From JBMOLL01 sp049325415 (GTDB lineage Bacteria; Bacteroidota; Bacteroidia; Bacteroidales; GCA-2748055), in contig JBMOLL010000008.1 in NCBI GenBank assembly GCA_049325415.1, forward strand, positions 61,535 through 125,534: 64,000 nt of DNA, written 5' to 3'. The position numbers and the translations under genes were made by a program. Shown one piece after another: positions 1 to 7,907 of this stretch (position 1 is its first letter; each line of letters starts with the position of its first letter). The notes under the pieces are model-generated. The model saw nothing but the letters and a program-made list of their open reading frames with translations, had not been told where the DNA came from and searched no databases.

Positions 1-289
1 CTGTTGCTTCAGAAATGCAGAAGTATTTCATATTGTCGCTGACGGTCAGGCGCATTTCCTCAGCGATCCGGAAAAAATGGTCGATGGCTGTCTTGCTGTT
101 GAAAATTACAGCGGTGTGAGCGACAATGTCCACTTTTTCCTGCCGGAAGTCTTTAGCCGAAACGCCTTCAACATGAATAAATGATCGGAAATCAATTTTC
201 AGATTGTGTTTTTCGGCCAGATCGAAATAAGGAGATTTATTATTCTCAGGCACGGGCTGAGATACCAGAATGTTTTTAATCCTTCCCAT
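1..289 (-). CDS. hemD: Uroporphyrinogen-III synthase (HemD), N-terminal part, cut by window edge
   Basis: The first 96 codons are present and the rest lies off the left edge. The enzyme closes hydroxymethylbilane into uroporphyrinogen III in cytoplasmic tetrapyrrole synthesis. The protein starts MGRIKNILVSQPVPENNKSP and continues with FRSFIHVEGVSAKDFRQ and HTAVIFNSKTAIDHFFR, which match what I know of the Bacteroidetes HemD N-terminus. The ATG at 289 is chosen because an in-frame stop lies five codons upstream. The DUF4271 gene ends 29 bases upstream on the same strand; this pairing is common in Bacteroidetes and suggests one operon. No clear Shine-Dalgarno sequence is seen, as is usual in this phylum. 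Confidence 0.85.
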   Translation of the reverse strand, partial: MGRIKNILVSQPVPENNKSPYFDLAEKHNLKIDFRSFIHVEGVSAKDFRQEKVDIVAHTAVIFNSKTAIDHFFRIAEEMRLTVSDNMKYFCISEAT

Positions 290-318
290 AAACAGAGCGT
301 TTCAGTTTTTATCTCAAC

Positions 319-1077
319 TCAAATAGCGGATTCCATCCACTTGAATAGCAACAACAAGGGTGCTATTTCAAGGGCACAAAGGTACAAAAACATATACAAA
401 ATAAAAACATCCCTTTTCCATGAAAAAATTAAACCCCTGATAATCCGGAGTATATAAACGGACAAGAGAAGAATTATTACCAGATAAAGGAAGTAGATCC
501 GAAGATCTTCCCGCAGATAGATCAACAAAATAATAAAGGGTGCGATTGCAAGCCCTATGATTTTATTATAGTTTGAAACGTGGTAGCTGTATTCGCGAAA
601 CAGGTTTGCCCGGTTAAAAAGGTGGCCCGCAATTCTTACAAGGCCGGATCTCAGCAGATAATAGGCTGAGAGCGCGGTAAAGTTGATCAGAAAAAGAAGG
701 AAGCCTTCCTGACCGAAAGGATAAAGCCGGAATTGATTTTCCAGGATCAGCATCATGAACGCGCCGTTCAGAAAGTAGAAAAAATTCAGAATGGAATCGA
801 GTTGCCGTTGGAGCTGACTGTTATCATTGTACATTCTGACAGCGGTCTGGAAATTGAATGAGGCTTCGATCGTACGAAGAAAGGATGCGCCAAAATTCAT
901 TTTTACCCAGGCCAGCAGGGAAAGATCGAGAAGAATGAACATAAAATACCATGCTGCGGGAAAGCCCACAGAGAAGGGCGTTCCGGAAAATGCCGAAAGG
1001 AGCCCCGGATCCCGTAACATTACCGTAAAAACCGGCAGGGCGGCGGCGCCGGCAGAGGTAAAAATTACCGTTTGCAT
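319..1077 (-). CDS. DUF4271 integral membrane protein
   Basis: A 252-residue protein with about six hydrophobic helices, including residues 40-58, 97-115, 126-142 and several in the last 80 residues. It resembles the DUF4271 family, which has no established biochemical role. It sits directly upstream of hemD with a 29-base gap, the order usually seen in Bacteroidetes. A TATCTTTG box on the minus strand at 1112-1119 would give a leader of about 30 bases before the ATG at 1077. The C-terminus ends in a leucine-rich membrane segment followed by KWMESAI. The family call is from overall pattern and context; the function is unknown. Confidence 0.7.
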   Translation of the reverse strand: MQTVIFTSAGAAALPVFTVMLRDPGLLSAFSGTPFSVGFPAAWYFMFILLDLSLLAWVKMNFGASFLRTIEASFNFQTAVRMYNDNSQLQRQLDSILNFFYFLNGAFMMLILENQFRLYPFGQEGFLLFLINFTALSAYYLLRSGLVRIAGHLFNRANLFREYSYHVSNYNKIIGLAIAPFIILLIYLREDLRIYFLYLVIILLLSVYILRIIRGLIFSWKRDVFILYMFLYLCALEIAPLLLLFKWMESAI

Positions 1078-1111
1078 TTTTCTCAGGCCTTATCTGGAAA
1101 AGTTCCAGCCA

Positions 1112-1119
1112 CAAAGATA
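1112..1119 (-). promoter_or_regulatory. Bacteroidetes-type -7 box for DUF4271-hemD
   Basis: Reads TATCTTTG on the minus strand, a match to the TAnnTTTG consensus, about 35 bases before the DUF4271 ATG. No convincing TTTG -33 element is seen at the expected spacing. A perfect inverted repeat, CCTCATA/TATGAGG with a 10-base loop (1159-1182), lies further upstream between the two divergent promoters. Confidence 0.4.
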
Positions 1120-1275
1120 ACTATTTTTCATTCTTTACGTTTTATGAATTATTAACGCCCTCATATCTTATTTTTTATGAGGCAGGTCAAGGGTCTGAGG
1201 CCCGGAACGCGGGTTAAAAAAAGTTAACAGGCCCCTGTCTGTGAGATAATGAGGGCAAAGCCGTTTAAAAACGGA

Positions 1276-1283
1276 TATCTTTG
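1276..1283 (+). promoter_or_regulatory. Bacteroidetes-type -7 box for the S41 peptidase
   Basis: TATCTTTG matches TAnnTTTG and lies 29 bases before the ATG at 1313. The -33 element is not recognisable, so this is a half-promoter call. Confidence 0.4.
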
Positions 1284-1312
1284 CTGTTGGAAAAGTTCAG
1301 AATCAGAAGAAC

Positions 1313-2986
1313 ATGAAGAAGAAATTTATTATTGCAGGAATAGTCGTACTGGTGCTCAGTGCGGGTTTCACGACCATAGGAAACCGTGATTTTGAAATTG
1401 TCAAGAACCTGGATATCTACTGTACTTTATTCAGGGAACTCAATATGTTTTATGTTGACGAGGTTGAGCCGGAGAAGCTTGTAGATAAAAGTATAGAATC
1501 GATGCTCTCCTCGCTGGATCCTTATACGACCTATATTCCGGAATCGGAAATGGATGATTTCAATTTTCAGACAACCGGAGAATACGGAGGAATCGGTGCA
1601 TTAATCAGAAAATCGGGAGATTTTACGATCATTGCCGAGCCATACAAGAATTTTCCGGCAGCAAAAGCCGGTTTAAGGGCCGGGGACAGGTTGCTTGTTG
1701 TTGATGGCAGGCAGGTAAAAGGTCTTGAAATTTCGAAAGTAAGTGAGCTTTTAAAGGGAGAGCCAAAGACCGAGTTTACCATCGAATATGAGCGTCCCGG
1801 AGAAAAAGGGACAAAAAAAGCAGTGCTTTTGCGGGAGCAGATCGTTATCCCCAATGTTCCCTATTTCGGAATGGTTGATAAACATACGGGTTATATCCGG
1901 CTGAGCAATTTTACCACAGGAGCCTCGGCTGAGGTAAAGGCCGCGCTCCTGGATCTGAAGAAAAACCCCGAGCTCACCGGTATCGTTCTTGACCTGAGGG
2001 GTAATCCCGGTGGCTTATTGATTGAGGCTGTCAGGGTCTCGAACCTTTTCGTCGACAAGGGAGAGCTCATTGTAAGCACCAAGGGTAAGGTAAAGCAGTG
2101 GGATTCTGATTATTATACCACGGCTTATCCTGTTGAGCCGGACATGCCGATGGTAGTACTTGTAAACCGGGGGTCGGCTTCTGCATCTGAAATCGTTGCC
2201 GGGGCTCTTCAGGACCTGGACCGGGCGGTAATTGTCGGTCAGCGTACCTTTGGAAAGGGCCTTGTACAGACGACCCGGAAATTATCCTATAATGCCCAGT
2301 TAAAGGTGACGACAGCGAAGTATTACATCCCCAGTGGCCGGTGCATCCAGGCGCTTGATTACACGCACCGGAATGAGGACGGCAGTGTCGGTGTCATACC
2401 CGATTCCCTGATCTCGTCCTTTAAAACGAAAAACGGCCGTATAGTATATGACGGAGGAGGGATTCAGCCCGATTACACCCTGAACCCTGATGTTTTCAGT
2501 GATATTGCCGTTCATTTATATGCCGAGAACCTGATTTTCGATTATGCAACGCAATTCGTAATTAACCATCCCACGATAGCCCCTGCTTCAGAATTTGATC
2601 TTTCGGATGAAGCTTACCGGGAATTTGAAACTTTTGTCATGAACCGGGGTTTCGAATATGAAACGGCCAGTGAGCAGGAGCTGGATAAACTGATTGAGAC
2701 GGCGAAGAGGGACAAGTATTACGAAAACGCCGTATCGGAGTTTGATGCACTGAAGTCCAAGCTTTCACATAATATCCAGCGCGACCTTGAAACGTTCAGG
2801 GAAGATATTTCCTCGCTGCTGGTGCAGGAAATTACCGGCAGGTATTACTTTGAAGAAGGCCGGATTGTTTCGCAGCTTCAGAAGGATCCCCAGCTGGAAA
2901 AAGCCCTGTCACTGCTCAGCAGTCCTGAAGGTGTCCTGCTGACCCTGCATGAAAGCGGAGAGGTTGGTGCTCCTGCCCGTCAGTGA
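1313..2986 (+). CDS. S41 family C-terminal processing peptidase (Ctp-like)
   Basis: A 557-residue serine protease of the periplasmic Ctp/Prc type. An N-terminal hydrophobic segment (residues 5-22) serves as signal peptide or anchor. A PDZ domain follows at roughly residues 85-180, starting after GEYGGIGALI. The protease core carries the expected Ser/Lys pair: serine in NRGSASASEIVAG (near residue 290) and lysine in TFGKGLVQ (near residue 315). Such enzymes trim C-termini of envelope proteins. The gene has its own -7 box and ends convergently with polA, the two 3' ends overlapping by 7 bases. The long C-terminal part after residue 400 is helical and charged. The substrate cannot be told from sequence. 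Confidence 0.9.
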   Translation: MKKKFIIAGIVVLVLSAGFTTIGNRDFEIVKNLDIYCTLFRELNMFYVDEVEPEKLVDKSIESMLSSLDPYTTYIPESEMDDFNFQTTGEYGGIGALIRKSGDFTIIAEPYKNFPAAKAGLRAGDRLLVVDGRQVKGLEISKVSELLKGEPKTEFTIEYERPGEKGTKKAVLLREQIVIPNVPYFGMVDKHTGYIRLSNFTTGASAEVKAALLDLKKNPELTGIVLDLRGNPGGLLIEAVRVSNLFVDKGELIVSTKGKVKQWDSDYYTTAYPVEPDMPMVVLVNRGSASASEIVAGALQDLDRAVIVGQRTFGKGLVQTTRKLSYNAQLKVTTAKYYIPSGRCIQALDYTHRNEDGSVGVIPDSLISSFKTKNGRIVYDGGGIQPDYTLNPDVFSDIAVHLYAENLIFDYATQFVINHPTIAPASEFDLSDEAYREFETFVMNRGFEYETASEQELDKLIETAKRDKYYENAVSEFDALKSKLSHNIQRDLETFREDISSLLVQEITGRYYFEEGRIVSQLQKDPQLEKALSLLSSPEGVLLTLHESGEVGAPARQ

Positions 2987-5766
2987 GCTTCCAGCCAGTT
3001 TTTGCCTGTTCCAAGATCTACGATCAGAGGAACGCTTAGTTTTACGGCAGATTCCATTTGCACGCGGACGATGTTTTGAAGCGTTTCCAGTTCCCCGGCA
3101 GCCGCATCAAAATTCAATTCATCATGGACCTGGATTGTCATGCGGCTTTTAAGGCCAAGGCGCTGCATTTCTTCATGGATATTCACCATGGCGATCTTAA
3201 TGATGTCGGCTGCAGATCCCTGAATCGGTGCATTAATAGCGTTTCGCTCCGCATTTCCCCTCACCACTGAATTCCTAGAGAGAATATCGGGAAGGTATCT
3301 TCTTCGTCCAAACATGGTTTCCACATAACCTCTTTCGCGGGCCGAGCGGATACTCTGATCCATGTAATCCCGAACCCCTTTATAGGTCGCAAAATAGTTA
3401 TCAATCAATTCACGGGCTTCTGTTCTGCTGATCCTCATCCGTTGTGCCAGACCAAAGGCAGATATTCCGTAAATGATGCCAAAATTGGCTGTTTTTGCCC
3501 TGCTTCTCATCTCTCGGGTCACCTGATCGCGGGCTGTTCTGAAAATTTTCGCAGCGGTGGCGGTATGAATATCCTCACCGGCCAGAAAATCCGCAATCAT
3601 ACCTTCGTCTCCGCTCAGGTGGGCCATCAGCCTCAGTTCAATCTGGGAATAGTCGGCCGAAAGGAAAAAATCGCCCGGTTCAGCAGGAATAAAGGCTTTT
3701 CTGATTTCCCTGCCCCGCTCATCCCTCACCGGAATATTCTGAAGGTTTGGATTGTTCGAAGACAGGCGGCCTGTCGCCACCAGTGCCTGGTTAAATGAAG
3801 TGTGAATGTTTCCCGTAAGCGGATTCACCAGTTGCGGCAGAGCTTCGACATAGGTTGACAACAGTTTTTTCAGGGAGCGGTAATTCAGTACCTCGGGGAC
3901 AATTTCGTGCTTATCCAGCAGATCAAGCAGCACCTCTTCGCTTGTTGACTGTTGTTTGGTAGGAGTTTGCTTTTCTCCTCCCCCGATCTTAAGCTTACGG
4001 AACAGGATATCTCCCAATTGTTTCGGAGAGTTAATATTAAACGATTCACCGGCCAGGGAATAAATCTTTTCCTCCAGGCCAATAAGATCCGCCCTTAATT
4101 CTCCGGCAAAGATTTTGAGTGCCTGTTCATCGATGCGGATCCCGCCGTGTTCCATTTCCATGAGCACAGGAACAAGGGGCATTTCGATCGTATCAAAAAG
4201 ATTATTAATTCCCTGTTTATCAATTGATTCCCGTAATATTGAGGAGATTTGCCAGGTTATATCGGCATCTTCACCGGCATATTCTGCAGCTTTTTCGGGA
4301 GCCACGTTCCTGAAATTCTGCTGGTTTGCTCCTTTCCTGCCAATCAGTTCCTCGATGGGTACCATACGATAGGCCAGGTACTTTTCGGCAAGGAGGTTCA
4401 GGTTATGCCGGCCTTCAGGATGAAGCAGGTAGGCTGCAATTAAAGTATCGAATAATCTTCCTTTAACTAAAACATTATAGTTCTTTAATATATGCAGGTC
4501 GAATTTAATGTTCTGCCCGATTTTCTCAATGGTTTCCGCTGCGAATACCGGTTTAAAAACTGACAGCCATCTTTCGGCGTCGCTTTTATCCGGAGGGAAA
4601 CTGATATAGACGGCTTTACCTTTTTCCCAGGAAAGAGCAAGGCCGACGATTTCGGAAGAAACCGGATCTAGACCGGTTGTTTCGGTATCGAAGCAAAAGG
4701 CTTTCAGGAGTGATAGTTCCGACGCGAGAGCCGGAAGCTCTTCTTCCCTGGTTATCAGGCGGTACTGATGTTCTGTTGAATGAATGTCCTGAAGGTTCGT
4801 GGTTTCCGGTGTGTTTTCCGTTACCGTATCAAAAAGTGACGGCTGGCTCGTGCTTGCTGATGCCGGCGTTTTCTTCGCTGCCGGAGCCGGTTCTTCTTTC
4901 AGAATTCTGCCGGCAAGGTTTTTAAATTCAAGTTCATTGAAAAGGGTTCTGAGCTTATCCGAATCGGCTGGTTTTCTTTCCGCCTGACTGAAATCGAAGT
5001 TAACCGGGGCATCGGTGACGATTGTCGCCAGATATTTAGAATTCCGGAGCTGGTCTTTTGAAGCCAGCAGGTTTTCCTTTTGTTTTCCTTTCAGCTCGTC
5101 GGTATGTTCGAGGAGGGTTTCGACGGATTTATATACGGAAATAAGGCTTTTGGCGGTTTTTTCACCGATGCCCGGTACTCCGGGAATATTATCGGCAGCA
5201 TCGCCCCACAAAGCAAGGATGTCAATTACCTGGAGCGGGTTTTCGATTGAAAAGAGTTTGCAGACCTCTTCCACACCCAGTATTTCGGGAGGATTTCCGC
5301 CTTTGCCCGGTTTATACATGCGGATCCGTTCGCTTACCAGCTGAGCGTAGTCTTTATCGGGGGTCATCATGTACACGTCGAAGTCCTGTTTTTCGGCCTG
5401 TACGGCCAGTGTGCCGATTATATCATCGGCTTCGTATCCGGGGACTTCTATCATGGGGATATTAAACGCTTCGATGATGCGTTTGAGCCAGGGTACGGCC
5501 AGTTTAATATCTTCTGGGGTTGCTTCCCTGTTTGCCTTGTATTGCGGATAATGTTCATGACGGAAAGTGGGGCCCGGCGGGTCAAAAACGACAGCGATAT
5601 GGCTTGGATTTTCCTTACGGAGGACCTCGTCAAGTGTCAGGGTAAAGCCGAACATAGTTGAGGTATTGAGGCCCGAAGAGGTTCTCATCGGGTTTGAAAT
5701 AAAAGCATAATAAGCCCTGAATATCAGCGCATATGCATCAAGAAGGAAGATTTTTTTTTCCGGCAT
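2980..5766 (-). CDS. polA: DNA polymerase I
   Basis: A 928-residue three-domain polymerase. The 5'-3' exonuclease (about 1-290) begins MPEKKIFLLDAYALIFRAYY. The 3'-5' exonuclease (about 330-510) keeps its acidic residues in CFDTETTGLDP and YAGEDAD, so proofreading looks intact. The polymerase domain has DYSQIELRLMAHLSGDEGM, the O-helix region KTANFGIIYG and the catalytic QVHDELNFD near the end. I start at 5766; an ATG 57 bases further upstream is possible but would overlap the end of queD. The gap to queD is 10 bases, so they are probably co-transcribed. The role is Okazaki fragment processing and repair synthesis. Confidence 0.97.
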   Translation of the reverse strand: MPEKKIFLLDAYALIFRAYYAFISNPMRTSSGLNTSTMFGFTLTLDEVLRKENPSHIAVVFDPPGPTFRHEHYPQYKANREATPEDIKLAVPWLKRIIEAFNIPMIEVPGYEADDIIGTLAVQAEKQDFDVYMMTPDKDYAQLVSERIRMYKPGKGGNPPEILGVEEVCKLFSIENPLQVIDILALWGDAADNIPGVPGIGEKTAKSLISVYKSVETLLEHTDELKGKQKENLLASKDQLRNSKYLATIVTDAPVNFDFSQAERKPADSDKLRTLFNELEFKNLAGRILKEEPAPAAKKTPASASTSQPSLFDTVTENTPETTNLQDIHSTEHQYRLITREEELPALASELSLLKAFCFDTETTGLDPVSSEIVGLALSWEKGKAVYISFPPDKSDAERWLSVFKPVFAAETIEKIGQNIKFDLHILKNYNVLVKGRLFDTLIAAYLLHPEGRHNLNLLAEKYLAYRMVPIEELIGRKGANQQNFRNVAPEKAAEYAGEDADITWQISSILRESIDKQGINNLFDTIEMPLVPVLMEMEHGGIRIDEQALKIFAGELRADLIGLEEKIYSLAGESFNINSPKQLGDILFRKLKIGGGEKQTPTKQQSTSEEVLLDLLDKHEIVPEVLNYRSLKKLLSTYVEALPQLVNPLTGNIHTSFNQALVATGRLSSNNPNLQNIPVRDERGREIRKAFIPAEPGDFFLSADYSQIELRLMAHLSGDEGMIADFLAGEDIHTATAAKIFRTARDQVTREMRSRAKTANFGIIYGISAFGLAQRMRISRTEARELIDNYFATYKGVRDYMDQSIRSARERGYVETMFGRRRYLPDILSRNSVVRGNAERNAINAPIQGSAADIIKIAMVNIHEEMQRLGLKSRMTIQVHDELNFDAAAGELETLQNIVRVQMESAVKLSVPLIVDLGTGKNWLEAH

Positions 5767-5776
5767 AGTCTGGGAT

Positions 5777-6223
5777 TTAATTATCGGCAGCATACCATTC
5801 CGCATAGGATGTTGCTGTTTCATAAAGTTTCACGGAATGGAGACGGATGTTTTCGGGAAGCTGTTTGTTCAGAACTTCGGCTGTGTAGGAGACAAGGTTT
5901 TCGCATGTTGGCTGAAAATCAAACACATGCACTTTCTCGTACATTTTTTTGACGGCATCAAGGCTTTCTCCTTCGGCGGAGCGGAAGACGATGAGGGCAT
6001 GGTCAAGCAGGTCCACGATTTCGCGTTTTACGATGGTCTTCAGATCTTTAAAGTCGATGACCATTCCAAATTTCGGATTGGAGGGCTCATTAATGGGTGT
6101 ACCGGAAACGGTGACAAACAGCCGGTAGGAATGGCCATGAATATTTTTGCATGCACCGTCGTAGTTCCACAGGGCGTGTGCCATTTCAAAACTGAATTCC
6201 TTTGTAACCCTAATTGTGCTCAT
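5777..6223 (-). CDS. queD: 6-pyruvoyl-tetrahydropterin synthase / QueD family protein
   Basis: A 148-residue protein of the PTPS fold. The zinc and catalytic residues are visible: the first histidine in FEMAH, then CKNIHGH with two histidines and the catalytic cysteine spaced C-x3-HGH as in 6-carboxytetrahydropterin synthase (QueD). A C-terminal KLYETATSYAEW provides the pterin-binding glutamate. The likely job is the second step of queuosine precursor synthesis from GTP; other queuosine genes are not in the window, so QueD rather than another PTPS is inferred from the cysteine spacing. The start at 6223 (MSTIRVTKEFSFEMAH) is preferred over an upstream ATG at 6250. It is probably first gene of a queD-polA unit. 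Confidence 0.85.
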   Translation of the reverse strand: MSTIRVTKEFSFEMAHALWNYDGACKNIHGHSYRLFVTVSGTPINEPSNPKFGMVIDFKDLKTIVKREIVDLLDHALIVFRSAEGESLDAVKKMYEKVHVFDFQPTCENLVSYTAEVLNKQLPENIRLHSVKLYETATSYAEWYAADN

Positions 6224-6278
6224 TTCTGATACTGTTTTAGAGAAAAACATCCTGAATATGGGATAAGTTCAATAAGTC

Positions 6279-6303
6279 AAAAAAAAACCGGCCGGAGCCG
6301 GTT
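6279..6303 (-). terminator. Rho-independent terminator after the ArsR gene
   Basis: On the minus strand AACCGGC, loop TCCG, GCCGGTT forms a perfect 7-bp stem (6286-6303), followed directly by a run of T. It starts 20 bases after the ArsR stop codon and separates that gene from queD-polA. Confidence 0.75.
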
Positions 6304-6323
6304 AATCCAGGGAAAAAAAGTTA

Positions 6324-6623
6324 TCATTCACAAGCGCAACTCTTTACACATTCCACTACCTGCGCCATCTTGGGGTATTTGAGGTTGTAGTAGGTGTTTT
6401 TGCCGTCTCTTTTAGCGACAAGCACATCTTTATCCCTCAATATTCCCAGATGATGAGATGCCGTAGATTGTTCAATGTTCAGCTGTTCATGAATTTCTGT
6501 TACCGTAAGCTGATTATCATCTTTAAGAAGGCCAAGAATCGCCATTCTTATCGGATGGGCAATAGCTTTCAGCATGTTTGCTGCTTTTTCTACTTGTTCG
6601 GGTTTTAGATCGTCTATTTTCAT
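6324..6623 (-). CDS. ArsR/SmtB-family winged-helix regulator
   Basis: A 99-residue repressor-type protein. The helix-turn-helix is at about residues 43-65 (TVTEIHEQLNIEQSTASHHL), followed by the wing AKRDGKNTYYNLKY. The classical metal-site motif ELCVCDL is absent, but the C-terminus ends with CVKSCACE, three closely spaced cysteines that could bind metal or sense redox; this is inference. I start at 6623 (MKIDDLKPEQ) because the alternative ATG at 6653 lies inside the -7 promoter box and could not be in the transcript. It has its own promoter and terminator, so it is a single-gene unit. Its target genes are not obvious; the upstream AT-rich repeats could be an autoregulatory operator. Confidence 0.85.
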   Translation of the reverse strand: MKIDDLKPEQVEKAANMLKAIAHPIRMAILGLLKDDNQLTVTEIHEQLNIEQSTASHHLGILRDKDVLVAKRDGKNTYYNLKYPKMAQVVECVKSCACE

Positions 6624-6650
6624 TTTAACTGTGGTAGGTGTCCGTATATG

Positions 6651-6658
6651 CAAAGATA
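6651..6658 (-). promoter_or_regulatory. -7 box of the ArsR gene, with AT-rich possible operator upstream
   Basis: TATCTTTG on the minus strand, 28-35 bases before the chosen ATG. It decides the start of the ArsR gene. The adjoining DNA (about 6659-6685) is a nearly pure A/T stretch with imperfect dyad symmetry around TTTAACCATTTTAA, a plausible ArsR binding site. Confidence 0.5.
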
Positions 6659-6889
6659 TTAATATTTAACCATTTTAATATATGACAAAAGACATATGGA
6701 GGTTAATCCAGACTGATTTTGACAGTTCATTTCTGAATTATGATTTATAACTTCCCCCAGAGGATGAAAAGGTCGCCGAGTGTGCTTTCGCCGGGGGGTT
6801 TTCTTCCGGGGGCAATGCTTTCTCAGCTAAGCCGGTAAATAACAGAATTAACACCTCATACAAAGCTGATCAGGATAATATTTATAAAT

Positions 6890-7885
6890 TTGGAGCAGAA
6901 ATTCTTGGACATGCCGGAATTAAACACGATTCGCAGACCCGTTAAAGCTGAAATGGAGGAATTTGAGAAGTATTTTGCCACTTCCATTAAAAGCACAATT
7001 TCAGTTCTGGATCTGATCACCAAATATATTTTACGTCGTAAAGGCAAGCAGATGAGGCCCTTATTTGTTTTTCTGACGGCCAAAATGCTTGGAGAAATCA
7101 GTTCATCCACCTATACTGCCGCATCTTTAATAGAGTTATTACACACCGCCACGCTGGTGCATGATGATGTAGTGGGTGAATCGTATGAACGGCGGGGAGT
7201 ATTTTCAATCAATGCGCTCTGGCGCTCAAAAATTGCCGTCCTGTTTGGTGATTACCTCCTTGCAAAAGGCTTGCTATTAACAGTAGAAAAAGGTGATTAT
7301 GAGCTACTTTCGATAGTTTCTGATGCCGTAAAGCAGATGAGTGAGGGGGAATTATTGCAGATACAAAAGTCGTTCAGTCTTAACCTGGATATAGAAACGT
7401 ATTATGAGGTTATCCGGAAGAAAACAGCCACACTCATAGCCTCATGTACAGCCTGTGGGGCCAAATCGATCGGCGCGGATGAGGCGGTCGTCAAAGATAT
7501 GTATGAACTCGGGATTGCCATTGGGATGGCATTCCAGATTAAAGACGATCTGTTTGATTACCAGCCCCGGGGGCCAATTGGAAAGCCGACCGGAAATGAT
7601 ATTAAGGAAAAAAAATTCACCCTCCCCCTACTGTATGCTTTAAACCAGGCGTCTTTTTCGGAGAGAAGAAGGATTATTCACCTTGTGAAATCCAAAAGTT
7701 CTGAATCTTCTGTTGTCGGAGAGGTTATTGCCTTTGTCGACAAGCATGGAGGGTTGCAGTTTGCTGAAGAAAAAATGCTGGCTTTCAGGGATGAGGCCTT
7801 AGGGATTCTGGCCAGATACCCATCTTCCGAGGCTCGGCAATCGTTAATGGATCTGATAGATTTCACCGTATTCCGCACCAAATAA
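6890..7885 (+). CDS. Polyprenyl (trans-isoprenyl) diphosphate synthase
   Basis: A 331-residue class I prenyltransferase that lengthens isoprenoid chains, probably making the quinone side chain or another long-chain diphosphate. The substrate-binding helix has KGKQMRPLFVFL. The second aspartate-rich motif is intact in KDDLFDY, and GKPTGNDIKEKKFTLPLLYAL follows. The first motif reads LVHDDVVGESYERRG: the third aspartate of the usual DDxxD is glycine (codon GGT, 7175-7177), a single-base change from GAT. This may lower magnesium binding or alter chain length, or be tolerated. An alternative start is the ATG at 6911. The gene converges on uvrC with 22 bases between stops. Confidence 0.9.
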   Translation: MEQKFLDMPELNTIRRPVKAEMEEFEKYFATSIKSTISVLDLITKYILRRKGKQMRPLFVFLTAKMLGEISSSTYTAASLIELLHTATLVHDDVVGESYERRGVFSINALWRSKIAVLFGDYLLAKGLLLTVEKGDYELLSIVSDAVKQMSEGELLQIQKSFSLNLDIETYYEVIRKKTATLIASCTACGAKSIGADEAVVKDMYELGIAIGMAFQIKDDLFDYQPRGPIGKPTGNDIKEKKFTLPLLYALNQASFSERRRIIHLVKSKSSESSVVGEVIAFVDKHGGLQFAEEKMLAFRDEALGILARYPSSEARQSLMDLIDFTVFRTK

Positions 7886-7907
7886 TCCGGTTAATTACAG
7901 CCTGATT

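Noticed and set aside
1159..1182. Inverted repeat CCTCATA/TATGAGG as a terminator
   Set aside because: It lies between two divergent promoters, where no transcript should end; noted only as a possible protein-binding site.
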